64,000 bases of DNA from CAYMGQ01 sp964390055 (GCA_964390055.1 CAYMGQ010000011.1:1-64000); one strand, 5' to 3'. Shown: positions 25,202-33,695, numbered from the stretch's first letter. The notes: generated from the letters alone by a model not told the origin. Numbers and translations: made by a program.

Positions 25202-25833
25202 CTATTCAATTTTTTGTGTAGCATTAGGTAGGTTTATTTTGATTTCAGTCCCGCTTCCTATCCGGCTTTCTATATCAATTGTGCCTCTGAGCCAGTTAGT
25301 TAATTGATGAATATTTCTAATTCCCATACCCATTTGCTCCTCCTCCATCTGGGCAAATTCAAAGCCTATACCATCATCTTTGATTTTTAGGCTTGTAGTA
25401 TCTGGATTAATTATAAGTTCGATTGCAATATCCCCTGATTTCCCATGCCGGACGGCATTGCATATACCCTCACATATTATTCTGTAAATTGCCTTTTTGT
25501 GCATGATGGGTAGTGCTTCATGACTACCCTCCACATGAAAATCAATGCTGACATTACCCCATTAATCGAAGCCCTTACTCCATCAAGGGCCACCCCTACT
25601 TGCCCATGGAGATTCTTTTCTAAACTCCTGCTAATGTCAAATATATTACAAGATATGCCAAAAAGTCTTTGTAATATACCATCATGAATCTCGTTGTCTA
25701 TTCTATTTTGCTCCTGATTTATTAATAATTCCTCATTAACTCGTTCTAGCTTAAATTTTTTTAATGTAATGCCACTTAAATTACCTAGAAATTTCAGCTG
25801 TGAAATATAGGTGGAATTGATTCCTAGGCCAAT
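25202..25833 (-). pseudogene. Broken NarL-type sensor histidine kinase
   Basis: Two frames hold parts of one kinase. From 25833 (just after a TAG at 25834-25836) one frame encodes a coiled stretch and the H-box NRIDNEIHDGILQRLFGIS, with the phospho-acceptor His, ending in GVRASINGV. The reading then continues one frame over as VSIDFHVEGSHEALP, followed by the ATP-binding domain (ICNAVRHG as N-box, KDDGIGFE, GMGIRNI) to the stop at 25202. The stretch between the H-box helix and the ATPase is about 50 residues shorter than in normal DesK/NarX-like kinases. Any N-terminal sensor is missing. A deletion plus frameshift near 25540-25560 best explains this. A short ATPase-only product from an ATG at 25534 is possible. 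Confidence 0.8.
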
Positions 25834-25943
25834 CTAAACAAGCTCCCTTTTATGTAGAAATACCTATAGTAACTTAATATTTGAAATTGTTGCCATCTTT
25901 ATGAAATATATGCATTATATGATAAAGACATGCCCCTTTAGGC

Positions 25944-25984
25944 AAGAAAAAGCACCCGGGTCCATTATTGGCAACCCAGGTGCT
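25944..25984 (-). terminator. Terminator after gdhA
   Basis: Stem AGCACCTGGGT / ACCCGGGTGCT (25951-25961 with 25974-25984), followed on the minus strand by TTTTTCTTG. Confidence 0.85.
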
Positions 25985-26023
25985 TTAAAATCTATACTAG
26001 TATTTATTTTCCTATTTTATTTT

Positions 26024-27277
26024 TTAATACCAACCTCTTAATTTCATGGCATCAGCTACCCGTTTGATTGACATCATGTATGCTGCCATCCTCATTGTCA
26101 CACCATGCTCTTCCTTGAGATTCCAAATATCTTCAAAGGCCTTAACCATTGATATCTCCTGCTTTTCTTGAACTTCCTCAAAGGTCCAGGAATACCTCAT
26201 TAGATTTTGTACCCATTCAAAGTAGGAGACAGTTACTCCACCAGCATTGGCCAGTATGTCTGGAACTACAAAAATTCCTCTTTCATTTAAAATATCATCC
26301 GCCTCCATTGTAGTAGGTCCATTGGCCCCTTCTGTAATAAGTTTGGCCTTGATATCTCCCGCATTATCAGCCGTGATCACATTCTCTAGGGCACAGGGTA
26401 ACAGTATATCAACATCATAGCTAATAATATCTTCCTTAGGAAACTCCTTGTCATATCCAGTAAAACCCTTAATACACCTGTGTTTTGCTGCATATTCTGC
26501 CAATGCATCAATATCGAAACCCTTACTATTGTATAGGCCAGCAGTATGGTCTGCAATTGCAACTATTTTCCCGCCTAATTTATCTATGTATTTAGCCGTG
26601 TGACTTCCCACATTACCAAAACCCTGCAGGGCTATCCTAGACTTAGAAATATCCATACCTAGTTTTTCAGCAGCATTCTTAGCTATGGTAGCTATCCCAT
26701 ATCCTGTAGCCTCGGTTCTTGCCAAGGAGCCGTAGAAGGATACGGGTTTACCAGTATAGGCACCGGGTTCAAATTTTCCCGTAGCCTTACAATGCTCATC
26801 TACCATCCAGGCCATTAGTTGACCACTAGTTCCCACATCTGGGGCTGGAATATCGATCTTTTCCCCCACAATTGTAGCTACTGCCCTAGCGTAACCCCTA
26901 GCCAGTCTTTCCATCTCACCCTCTGATAGTTGGAAGGGGTCGACTATCACTCCGCCCTTACCCCCACCATAGGGAACCCCCATTACACCACATTTAAAGG
27001 TCATCCATGTTGCCAGGGCCTTTACCTCATCCATATTTACATCCTGGTGGAATCTAATTCCCCCCTTAAAGGGGCCTATAGCATCACTATGTTGTGCCCT
27101 ATAACCAGTAAAACACCTGATTGTTCCATCATCCATCTCTACAGGAATTGATACTTCCAGCGTTCTCATTGGATTTTTAAGAATTTCATACACCGCCGGA
27201 TCAGCACCCAGTTTATCGCAGGCTTGTTTTACCTGTTTTTGGGCTGTTTCTAATACGTTAACTTGTTTTTCTGACAT
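26024..27277 (-). CDS. gdhA: Glutamate dehydrogenase
   Basis: Interconverts glutamate and 2-oxoglutarate plus ammonia, central to amino-acid fermentation. The 417 residues show the dimerisation/substrate domain with PFKGGIRFH and the catalytic Lys in YGGGKGGV. The Rossmann domain has QGFGNVGS. The length is that of the NAD-type hexameric enzymes of Clostridia, but coenzyme choice cannot be settled by eye. It is a single gene with its own terminator. A 10-bp inverted repeat lies 50 bp upstream of the start. Confidence 0.95.
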   Translation of the reverse strand: MSEKQVNVLETAQKQVKQACDKLGADPAVYEILKNPMRTLEVSIPVEMDDGTIRCFTGYRAQHSDAIGPFKGGIRFHQDVNMDEVKALATWMTFKCGVMGVPYGGGKGGVIVDPFQLSEGEMERLARGYARAVATIVGEKIDIPAPDVGTSGQLMAWMVDEHCKATGKFEPGAYTGKPVSFYGSLARTEATGYGIATIAKNAAEKLGMDISKSRIALQGFGNVGSHTAKYIDKLGGKIVAIADHTAGLYNSKGFDIDALAEYAAKHRCIKGFTGYDKEFPKEDIISYDVDILLPCALENVITADNAGDIKAKLITEGANGPTTMEADDILNERGIFVVPDILANAGGVTVSYFEWVQNLMRYSWTFEEVQEKQEISMVKAFEDIWNLKEEHGVTMRMAAYMMSIKRVADAMKLRGWY

Positions 27278-27326
27278 TACTCAACACCCTTTCTTAAATT
27301 TTTTATCTTTTTCTACAATTAGGAAA

Positions 27327-27357
27327 ATATATCAAAAGCCACAGTCCTTTGATATAT
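27327..27357. promoter_or_regulatory. Inverted repeat upstream of gdhA
   Basis: Perfect 10-bp arms ATATATCAAA / TTTGATATAT with an 11-nt spacer, about 50 bp ahead of the gdhA start. It could be an operator or an mRNA leader hairpin. No T-run follows, so it is not a terminator. Confidence 0.5.
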
Positions 27358-27501
27358 TCATCAAGTAACCATTTAAGATGATAGTATGTTTGAATCTTCT
27401 GAAAAATCAGCCTAGCCTAAATAGGTTTTTGCATCCATACAAAATTTTACTAGCTTAAGTAAAATTATAGCATAGGTCCCATTATCTTGTAAACATACCT
27501 C

Positions 27502-28317
27502 TTAGCTTATTATTAGATTTTTTACATTCACATCTACTGCCATAATATTAAAGGAGGTCATCTCCTCAATTTCATATATTACCTGGTTTTGTAGGCATTC
27601 AATTAGGGGTCTGATAGGATTGCCATAGACGACTTCAACATTCATATCAATTATTAGTCCAGAAGTCCTATTTGTAATATCTATATTGTCAACCTTATAT
27701 ATCCCAATAACTTTATTAGCAGCATAATATATTAAATCCCTGATTACCCTATTGGAGATTGTATATTTCCCCATATAGCTAAAGGTAGGTCTTACCACTG
27801 ATTTCTCTGCAGGTTCATGGGCTCCCCCCTTGCCAAATTTTTTAAATACCCTTAAGGGATTTAAAAAATAGCCGGAAAAGTCCTGCTTAATCTCAAAGGT
27901 TGGCACAGGTATTACATGTTTTCCTTCGCTTTTTCTAATATGTTGTGCCGTTTTGACCTCCTCCTGACTAGAAATTTCCTCTATATATACCCATTCATCT
28001 ATTGTCCCAAGTTCTAGGGTTTTGGCAATGGCTGCCACCATTTTTTTAGAGGTTCCTATAATTAGGATCTTAGGAGGCCTTTCAGCATCAATTGCCTCCA
28101 TTACTTGGGCCTTGTGGGCATCATCTATAAATAGGGCCCTTTTTATTGCCCCCATCCTGGTTTTTTCCCTCTTAGCTGAGGAACCTGCCAACACCTTGTT
28201 ACCCTTTATTAATAATCCATCATCAATAATGTAACTTATTCCTTTTTCCTTGGCCATATGGATGGCCTGGTAACTCTTGCCAGTACCGCTAGTTCCAACT
28301 AATACAATAACTTTCAT
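27502..28317 (-). CDS. P-loop protein fused to an Asp23/Gls24-like domain
   Basis: A 271-residue protein of unknown function. The N-terminal half is a small nucleotide-binding domain with Walker A GTSGTGKS at 8-15 and a possible Walker B in RALFIDDAHKA. The last about 95 residues (IRDLIYYAANKVIGIYKVDN, then GLIIDMNVEVVYG) have the pattern of Asp23/Gls24-family proteins, which are otherwise small stand-alone envelope-stress proteins. A divergent ferredoxin gene lies 154 bp away. The domain calls are by eye. Confidence 0.65.
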   Translation of the reverse strand: MKVIVLVGTSGTGKSYQAIHMAKEKGISYIIDDGLLIKGNKVLAGSSAKREKTRMGAIKRALFIDDAHKAQVMEAIDAERPPKILIIGTSKKMVAAIAKTLELGTIDEWVYIEEISSQEEVKTAQHIRKSEGKHVIPVPTFEIKQDFSGYFLNPLRVFKKFGKGGAHEPAEKSVVRPTFSYMGKYTISNRVIRDLIYYAANKVIGIYKVDNIDITNRTSGLIIDMNVEVVYGNPIRPLIECLQNQVIYEIEEMTSFNIMAVDVNVKNLIIS

Positions 28318-28400
28318 AAAAAATCCTCCTGCTTGGAATAGTATATTCCAATGATAATCATTATATATTAATTATTTTTATTTATTTTTTAACATTATTC

Positions 28401-28429
28401 TTGCTTTGCCATTGACCTACTTGTATAAT
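28401..28429 (+). promoter_or_regulatory. Ferredoxin promoter
   Basis: TTGCTT (28401-28406), a 17-bp gap, then a perfect TATAAT (28424-28429), 43 bp before the ferredoxin ATG. Confidence 0.7.
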
Positions 28430-28471
28430 ACAAGTTGGAAATAAGAATTTACTATAAAGGAGGTCCTTTTC

Positions 28472-28645
28472 ATGGCATATATTATTACTGATGATTGTAT
28501 TTCCTGCGGAGCATGTGAGCCTGAGTGTCCTGTCGATGTTATTTCTGCTGGGGACGATATCTATGTCATTGATCCTGAAGGATGCATCGAATGTGGCGCC
28601 TGTGCCGATGTTTGTCCTGTGGATGCCCCTATTCTTGATGAATAA
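28472..28645 (+). CDS. 2[4Fe-4S] ferredoxin
   Basis: A 57-residue clostridial-type ferredoxin, a soluble low-potential electron carrier. Two CxxCxxCxxxCP motifs are visible, with cysteines at 9, 12, 15, 19 and at 38, 41, 44, 48. The short protein has the usual internal near-repeat and no extension. AAGGAGG lies just upstream of the ATG, behind a strong promoter, and a hairpin terminator follows. It stands alone between the P-loop/Asp23 gene and marR. It is an expected housekeeping carrier of an obligate anaerobe. Confidence 0.97.
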   Translation: MAYIITDDCISCGACEPECPVDVISAGDDIYVIDPEGCIECGACADVCPVDAPILDE

Positions 28646-28667
28646 CAGATCCGCGATCCATCTACAT

Positions 28668-28694
28668 AAATGGTAGCTTTTTAGCTACCATTTT
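28668..28694. terminator. Terminator between ferredoxin and marR
   Basis: Stem AAATGGTAGCT / AGCTACCATTT with a short loop and T-runs on both sides. It can stop the ferredoxin transcript, and also marR, whose stop codon lies inside the stem. Confidence 0.85.
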
Positions 28695-29154
28695 CATATC
28701 TTAATTTATCGCAATCCCTTGTCATGGCCTTATTTAACATATCTAATTTAACTAAAAACTTTAAAATTGTTTTTTCTTCGTTAAAGGTAAAATCCCCCAG
28801 CAAATCGGAGAGTATTTTTTCTTCGGATTCAAGCAATTGCAAGTATATATTCCTTCCTTTAGGGGTTAAATCTAGTATATAGGTACGTCTATCCCTTAGG
28901 GACCTAACCTTACCTAGCAGTTGTTTTTTTTGCAATCTATTTATTAGGGTAACCAAGGAATTACGGTCAATATCTAGGTCCTCAATTACCTCAAACATCT
29001 TTTTATTTCCATTATCACCCAGGTAGTTTATTAGCAATAAATCTACTAGGGATAAGGTCATCCCATTAAGCAAAATTCCCTTTTTATTATAAAGTAATAT
29101 ATTTTTAATAAACCGCTCTAAATAATCATTTATTTGTATATAGTAATTTCTCAT
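28681..29154 (-). CDS. MarR-family transcriptional regulator
   Basis: A 157-residue winged-helix regulator. The middle shows the MarR DNA-binding pattern: the helix FEVIEDLDIDRNSLVTLINR followed by KQLLGKVRSLRDRRTYILDL, whose RDRR wing contacts DNA in the family, then TPKGRNIY. A GTG three codons upstream (29163) is possible, but the ATG at 29154 follows AAGGTGG. Ligand and targets are unknown. The neighbours (ferredoxin, rex) are convergent or separate units, so the context does not name a target. Confidence 0.85.
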   Translation of the reverse strand: MRNYYIQINDYLERFIKNILLYNKKGILLNGMTLSLVDLLLINYLGDNGNKKMFEVIEDLDIDRNSLVTLINRLQKKQLLGKVRSLRDRRTYILDLTPKGRNIYLQLLESEEKILSDLLGDFTFNEEKTILKFLVKLDMLNKAMTRDCDKLRYENGS

Positions 29155-29230
29155 TTTTACCACCTTTATTTAAAGATTATATCCATGATATAAATAGTAT
29201 ATAGGAAAATGCTTAAAAAATACAGGCCAT

Positions 29231-29259
29231 AAATAAAAAGCGGAGGCCAAGGCCCCCGC
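29231..29259 (-). terminator. Terminator after rex
   Basis: GC-rich stem GCGGGGGCC / GGCCTCCGC (29240-29248 with 29251-29259), followed on the minus strand by TTTTTATTT. Confidence 0.92.
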
Positions 29260-29276
29260 AGAATTAATTTCTTCTC

Positions 29277-29921
29277 TTAACTGAATTTTTCTTGATTGCT
29301 TAATAAATAAGATAAAATAAACAAGCTATCACTTAAATGAACATTCTCTGTTATAACATGTTCAGGAGCCTTTAAATCAATTGGAGCAAAGTTCCAAATA
29401 GCAGATACCCCTGCCTTGACAATTTTATTGGCTGTATCCTGGGCAAATTCCTTTGGGGTACAGATAATACCAATTTTGATTTGGTTTTTTATAATAAAGG
29501 GTTGGAGTTCGTCAATATCAAAGACAGGTAAATCTCTTATGGTCATACCAATTAATTTCGGATTTGTATCAAATATGGCTTTTAACTTGAAACCAAATTT
29601 TCTAAAACCAGCATAATTAGCAATGGCCTGGCCTAAATTCCCCGAGCCAATGATAATTGCATTATATTCCCTATCTAAACCCAAAATCTTTTGTATCTCT
29701 CCGCTTAGCTCTTCTACATTGTATCCATATCCCTGTTGGCCAAAGCCACCAAAGTTATTTAAATCTTGTCTAATTTGGGAGGCAGTTAAACCCATCATGG
29801 CACTTAGTTCCTTGGATGAAATTCTATGAATATCCTTGTCTAGCAACTCCCTCAAATATCTATGATATTTTGGTAATCTTCTAATAACTGCCATGGAAAT
29901 ATCTTTATAGTTTTTGTTCAT
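29277..29921 (-). CDS. rex: Redox-sensing transcriptional repressor Rex
   Basis: Senses the NADH/NAD+ ratio and represses fermentation and respiration genes. The 214 residues have an N-terminal winged helix (RRLPKYHRYLRELL, then the recognition region TASQIRQDLNNFGGFG) and a Rossmann domain with IIGSGNLGQAIANY for NAD(H). The domain-swapping C-terminal helix is also present. It is a single gene with its own terminator. A TTGTGAA half-site within its candidate promoter would allow autoregulation. Confidence 0.96.
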   Translation of the reverse strand: MNKNYKDISMAVIRRLPKYHRYLRELLDKDIHRISSKELSAMMGLTASQIRQDLNNFGGFGQQGYGYNVEELSGEIQKILGLDREYNAIIIGSGNLGQAIANYAGFRKFGFKLKAIFDTNPKLIGMTIRDLPVFDIDELQPFIIKNQIKIGIICTPKEFAQDTANKIVKAGVSAIWNFAPIDLKAPEHVITENVHLSDSLFILSYLLSNQEKFS

Positions 29922-29993
29922 ACTATCTTCTCCTATTTTCTTATTATTTTCCCCAATTCCCCTATATGCAGACTAATCTTATATCAGTAATCT

Positions 29994-30023
29994 AGTATAT
30001 TATTCACAAAATTTATTTGTAAA
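29994..30023 (-). promoter_or_regulatory. Candidate rex promoter with Rex half-site
   Basis: TTTACA (30018-30023), an 18-bp gap and TATACT (29994-29999) on the minus strand. TTGTGAA, half of a Rex operator, lies in the gap (30003-30009). The second half-site is not a match. Confidence 0.45.
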
Positions 30024-30157
30024 CTTTTCTGCAAGAATTTACCTAGCTATACTTATACCCACTTAATAGAAAAATTAACAAGTATTTTAAAAGTTTTATT
30101 TTAAAATAAAGAGGGGTTTAATTCCAGTATAATCCTAATTAGGGGGTTGTATCCATT

Positions 30158-30181
30158 AATAATCCCTATTCTTGGATTATT
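30158..30181. other. Hairpin in the rex/ABC-F intergenic region
   Basis: Perfect 8-bp arms AATAATCC / GGATTATT around an 8-nt loop. The surrounding divergent gap (29922-30442) is AT-rich and shows no ORF or known RNA beyond the two candidate promoters. Confidence 0.35.
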
Positions 30182-30368
30182 CCTATAAATATTTATTATT
30201 ATTCATCCTTATTTACCTGCAAATAATTGCCTGACCAAGTGACTTTTTTACCCCTATTCTTTATTATAGCCAAATTCTTTGTTAAAATATTGTTAATATC
30301 TATATTTTATATTTTATTTTAAATAAATCAAGTCAAAAATAGGTTAATAGGATAAAAGTATAATAATC

Positions 30369-30398
30369 TTGATAAGAATTATGAACTTATGCTAAAAT
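30369..30398 (+). promoter_or_regulatory. Candidate promoter of the ABC-F gene
   Basis: TTGATA (30369-30374), an 18-bp gap and TAAAAT (30393-30398), 45 bp before the chosen ATG. The short leader leaves no room for an attenuator like those upstream of antibiotic-resistance ABC-F genes. Confidence 0.45.
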
Positions 30399-30442
30399 AT
30401 AATAACATTTCCTATTATCTAATCTTTGTAGGGGGCAATAAA

Positions 30443-32356
30443 ATGATTATCTTATCTTGTAATAATATAAGTAAACGTTTTGGGATAGATTTAATCCTAG
30501 AAAATATAAGTATGAACATACATGAGGGAGAAAAAATAGGCCTAGTAGGGATTAATGGGGCAGGCAAATCCACCCTATTTAAAATCCTATCCGGCCAACT
30601 TCATTATGATGAGGGGCAATTATATACTGCCAAATCCGCCCAAATAGGCTACCTAGAGCAAAATAATTCACTAGATTCCTCTAACAGGGTCTATGATGAA
30701 GTTATAGAGGTTTTTCTGCCCCTAATTGAAATGGAGGAAGAACTTAGGGATTTGGAGTTAAAGATTGCTGAATTGGGCTCAGATATCTCCACATCCCAGC
30801 AATTAGAAGAAACCATGAATAGGTATTCTGCCCTCTTGGAGAAATTCAAAAAGAAGAATGGCTATGGTTTTCGGAGTGAGGCCCGCGGGGTCCTAAGGGG
30901 TCTGGGTTTTACTGAGGAAGAATTTGACCAGCCAATTCCCCAGCTTAGCGGTGGAGAAAAAACCCGCCTATCCCTTGCCAAGCTTTTATTATCTAAGCCT
31001 AATATTTTGATGTTGGACGAACCCACTAATCATTTGGATATTAGTGCAGTAGAATGGTTAGAAAAATTCTTAAAGGACTATGATGGTAGCCTTTTAATTA
31101 TTTCCCATGATAGATACTTCCTTGATCAATTGGTAAGTCGTGTAATGGAAATAGATAACCACCGGCTTAAGGCCTATAATGGCAACTACACAGATTTTGT
31201 GAAAAAGAAGAAAATTCTTAGGGAGAGGCAAGAAAAGCAATATCTCCAACAGGAAAAAGAAATTTCTCGTCAAAAGGACATTATACGACGACTAAAACAA
31301 CATGGGACAGCCAAGCTAATTAGCCGTGGCATAAGCAAAGAAAAGCAATTGGCTAAAATAGAGGAACTGGCAAAACCCCAGCAAGAACATAAGCCTATGA
31401 GGATTCACTTCCAAATAAAGGACCCAAGTGGTAATGATGTTCTCACAGTTAGGGACCTGGACAAGTCCTTTGGGGATACTCCCCTATTTGCAAATATCAA
31501 TTTCAACATCTACAAGGGGGAGAGAGTTGCCCTTCTTGGTCCAAATGGTGTGGGAAAATCCTCTCTTTTTAGAATTTTACTAAAGCAATTAGATTTTAAT
31601 GGAGGGGAGTTTTCCCTAGGGCATAATGTTGAAATAGGCTACTATGACCAGGAACAAAAAAACCTCAATCTGCAAAACTCAGTTATAGATGAGATTTGGG
31701 ATGACCATATTTCGAAGAATGAAACAGAAATCCGCACTATTTTGGCTTCCTTCCTATTCAAGGGGGAGGAAGTCTTCAAGCCCATTGGCAACCTAAGCGG
31801 TGGTGAAAGGGCCCGCCTATCCCTACTGAAGTTAATTATGTCTAAATCAAACTTCCTATTACTAGATGAGCCTACCAACCATCTGGACATTGAATCAAAG
31901 GAAGTCCTTGAAGAAGCCCTGCTCCAATATCAGGGGACCATATTCTTCATTTCCCATGACAGGTATTTTTTAAATCGCATAGCCAGCAAGGTCATTGAGT
32001 TAAAAGCGGAGGGGACTGATACCTATCTAGGAAATTATGACTACTATGTGGAAAAAAAGAGTGAACTCAACCTATACGAGGACAAGAAGGAGACAAAAAC
32101 AAAGACCCAGTCTAGGGAGGAACGCCGTAAGAAAAGAATGGAAAGGGCACGTTTACGAAGCCTTAAGGAAGAAAGACAAAATATAGAGGAAGAAATTATG
32201 CAATTAGAGGAAGAATTGTCAAACCTTGAGCTTTTAATGTGCCAGGAGGAAATCTATTCAAACCCTAGTAAAAGCAAGGAAATCCATCACAGGGTTGCAG
32301 GCACCAGGGCAAGAATTGAAGAACTTTACCAAAGCTGGGGAGACTATGAAATTTGA
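30443..32356 (+). CDS. ABC-F family ATPase (YdiF-like)
   Basis: A 637-residue cytosolic twin-ATPase without membrane segments, of the ABC-F class that acts on the ribosome during translation. Each half has Walker A (GINGAGKST; GPNGVGKSS), the signature (LSGGEKTRLSLAK; LSGGERARLSLLK) and Walker B (LMLDEPTNHLD; LLLDEPTNHLD). The charged inter-domain linker is also present. The C-terminal 90 residues are a charged coiled coil as in YdiF/Uup-type members. An ATG 18 codons earlier is possible, but the one at 30443 has AGGGGG ahead of it. It is a single gene and is not obviously a drug-resistance member. Confidence 0.93.
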   Translation: MIILSCNNISKRFGIDLILENISMNIHEGEKIGLVGINGAGKSTLFKILSGQLHYDEGQLYTAKSAQIGYLEQNNSLDSSNRVYDEVIEVFLPLIEMEEELRDLELKIAELGSDISTSQQLEETMNRYSALLEKFKKKNGYGFRSEARGVLRGLGFTEEEFDQPIPQLSGGEKTRLSLAKLLLSKPNILMLDEPTNHLDISAVEWLEKFLKDYDGSLLIISHDRYFLDQLVSRVMEIDNHRLKAYNGNYTDFVKKKKILRERQEKQYLQQEKEISRQKDIIRRLKQHGTAKLISRGISKEKQLAKIEELAKPQQEHKPMRIHFQIKDPSGNDVLTVRDLDKSFGDTPLFANINFNIYKGERVALLGPNGVGKSSLFRILLKQLDFNGGEFSLGHNVEIGYYDQEQKNLNLQNSVIDEIWDDHISKNETEIRTILASFLFKGEEVFKPIGNLSGGERARLSLLKLIMSKSNFLLLDEPTNHLDIESKEVLEEALLQYQGTIFFISHDRYFLNRIASKVIELKAEGTDTYLGNYDYYVEKKSELNLYEDKKETKTKTQSREERRKKRMERARLRSLKEERQNIEEEIMQLEEELSNLELLMCQEEIYSNPSKSKEIHHRVAGTRARIEELYQSWGDYEI

Positions 32357-32441
32357 CCACCTTGGAATTTATGTAAACCTATTTTTTCTAAAATTTATAT
32401 CATATTTCCCATCATATTAGCATATATTGATAGGGGATATT

Positions 32442-32569
32442 ATATCCACACTAATCCACAAAGTATCCCCAGAATCCACAGGGTTATCCACAGCTTTTAA
32501 GGTCTATACCCAGCAGTCTTTTCACTTATTCACAGTGTCAACAATTTTCGACTTTTCTCCTGTGAATAA
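32442..32569. promoter_or_regulatory. DnaA-box cluster next to tsaD
   Basis: Six 9-mers close to TTAT(C/T)CACA in 128 bp. Exact: 32484-32492 (TTATCCACA), 32526-32534 (TTATTCACA) and 32561-32569 (TTATTCACA on the minus strand). One or two mismatches: 32442-32450, 32452-32460 and 32472-32480. dnaA, dnaN and an AT-rich unwinding region are not present, so this is more likely a DnaA-binding regulatory or titration cluster than oriC. Confidence 0.65.
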
Positions 32570-32607
32570 ATCTGTTAATGCTTTTAAAAATTGTGACTTA
32601 TCCTCCT

Positions 32608-32649
32608 TGACATAATATAATAAAATTCAAAGATAATAATATTATGTCA
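32608..32649. repeat. Inverted repeat downstream of tsaD
   Basis: Perfect 11-bp arms TGACATAATAT / ATATTATGTCA separated by 20 bp, just past the tsaD stop. There is no T-run, so a terminator role is doubtful. It could be a protein-binding site. Confidence 0.45.
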
Positions 32650-32654
32650 TGTAG

Positions 32655-33695
32655 CTAGTACCTCTCTCCTATTTTCAGATTGGCTATCCCATTTAAATCT
32701 AAGTTGGACCTATGCCCAGCTATAAAGTTATAATAGCCTGCACAGCCAATCATGGCTGCATTATCGGTGCATAATTGAAGGGAGGGATATTTTAAATCAA
32801 GATTATTTTTTATGGCTGCCTCCTTCATCAATTCCCTTAGGCTACTGTTAGCGGCCACTCCTCCTGCCAAGGCTATGGTTTTACTTCCCTTTTCTAGGGC
32901 ACATGCTATGGTCTTTTCTACCAGTATTTCCACAACTGCCTGCTGGAAACTAGCTGCCACATCCTCCACTATGATAGGATTTTTTTTCATTTTTTGCCTG
33001 TTTAAATAGTTTAATACTGCAGATTTTAGGCCACTAAAACTAAAATCATAGCTACCCTCCTCTAGGTAGGCCCTAGGAAAATCTATGGCCTCCTTATTCC
33101 CCTGGCGGGCAAGCTTGTCTATTTCTGGTCCACCTGGATAGCCTAGACCTAGGGCCCGTGCTATTTTGTCAAAGGCTTCCCCCGCCGCATCATCCCTAGT
33201 CTTTCCTAGGATTTCATATTTGCCATAATCCTCCATATACACCAGGTGGGTGTGACCACCAGACACTATCAAACAAACAAAGGGAGCTTGCAGGTCCTTG
33301 TGATCTATAAAATTAGCATAAATATGTCCCTCTATATGGTTGACACCATTTAGGGGTATCTCCCTTGCAAAGGTTATGGCCTTGCCAGCAGAAAGACCCA
33401 CCAATAATGCCCCTATAAGCCCGGGCCCATGGGTTACAGCTACATGACTAATATCCTCAAAGGTTACTTTTGCCTCTTTCAGGGCTCTTTCAATAACCAA
33501 GCTTATATTTTCAATATGCTTTCTGGAGGCTAGCTCTGGGACAACTCCCCCAAATTTTTTATGCTCTTGTATTTGGGAGGCTATAATATTGGATAGTATG
33601 GTCCTCCCATTTTTTAAAACACTCACTGCCGTTTCATCACAGCTACTCTCTATGGCTAGGGTAATAATATCTCCCTGAATACATTCTTTTGTCAT
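32655..33695 (-). CDS. tsaD: tRNA t6A37 threonylcarbamoyltransferase TsaD
   Basis: Transfers the threonylcarbamoyl group to A37 of ANN-decoding tRNAs, with TsaB and TsaE. The 346 residues have the ASKHA nucleotide fold: LAIESSCDETAVSV, VTHGPGLIGALLVG, the metal-binding His pair in NHIEGHIYAN, VSGGHTHLV and ALAGGVAANSSLR. A TTG eight codons upstream (33719) is possible, but the ATG at 33695 has AAGGAAGAAGG before it. It lies at the end of a long same-strand run that starts with tsaE-tsaB-rimI. Confidence 0.96.
   Translation of the reverse strand: MTKECIQGDIITLAIESSCDETAVSVLKNGRTILSNIIASQIQEHKKFGGVVPELASRKHIENISLVIERALKEAKVTFEDISHVAVTHGPGLIGALLVGLSAGKAITFAREIPLNGVNHIEGHIYANFIDHKDLQAPFVCLIVSGGHTHLVYMEDYGKYEILGKTRDDAAGEAFDKIARALGLGYPGGPEIDKLARQGNKEAIDFPRAYLEEGSYDFSFSGLKSAVLNYLNRQKMKKNPIIVEDVAASFQQAVVEILVEKTIACALEKGSKTIALAGGVAANSSLRELMKEAAIKNNLDLKYPSLQLCTDNAAMIGCAGYYNFIAGHRSNLDLNGIANLKIGERY

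Noticed and set aside
30276..30295. Second Rex operator (TTGTTAA...TTGTTAA)
   Set aside because: The two halves are direct, not inverted, repeats, whereas Rex sites are palindromic. It is probably AT-rich chance.
32442..32569. Chromosomal origin (oriC)
   Set aside because: Boxes are present, but dnaA, dnaN, recF, gyrB or rpmH are not nearby and no AT-rich 13-mer array was seen.
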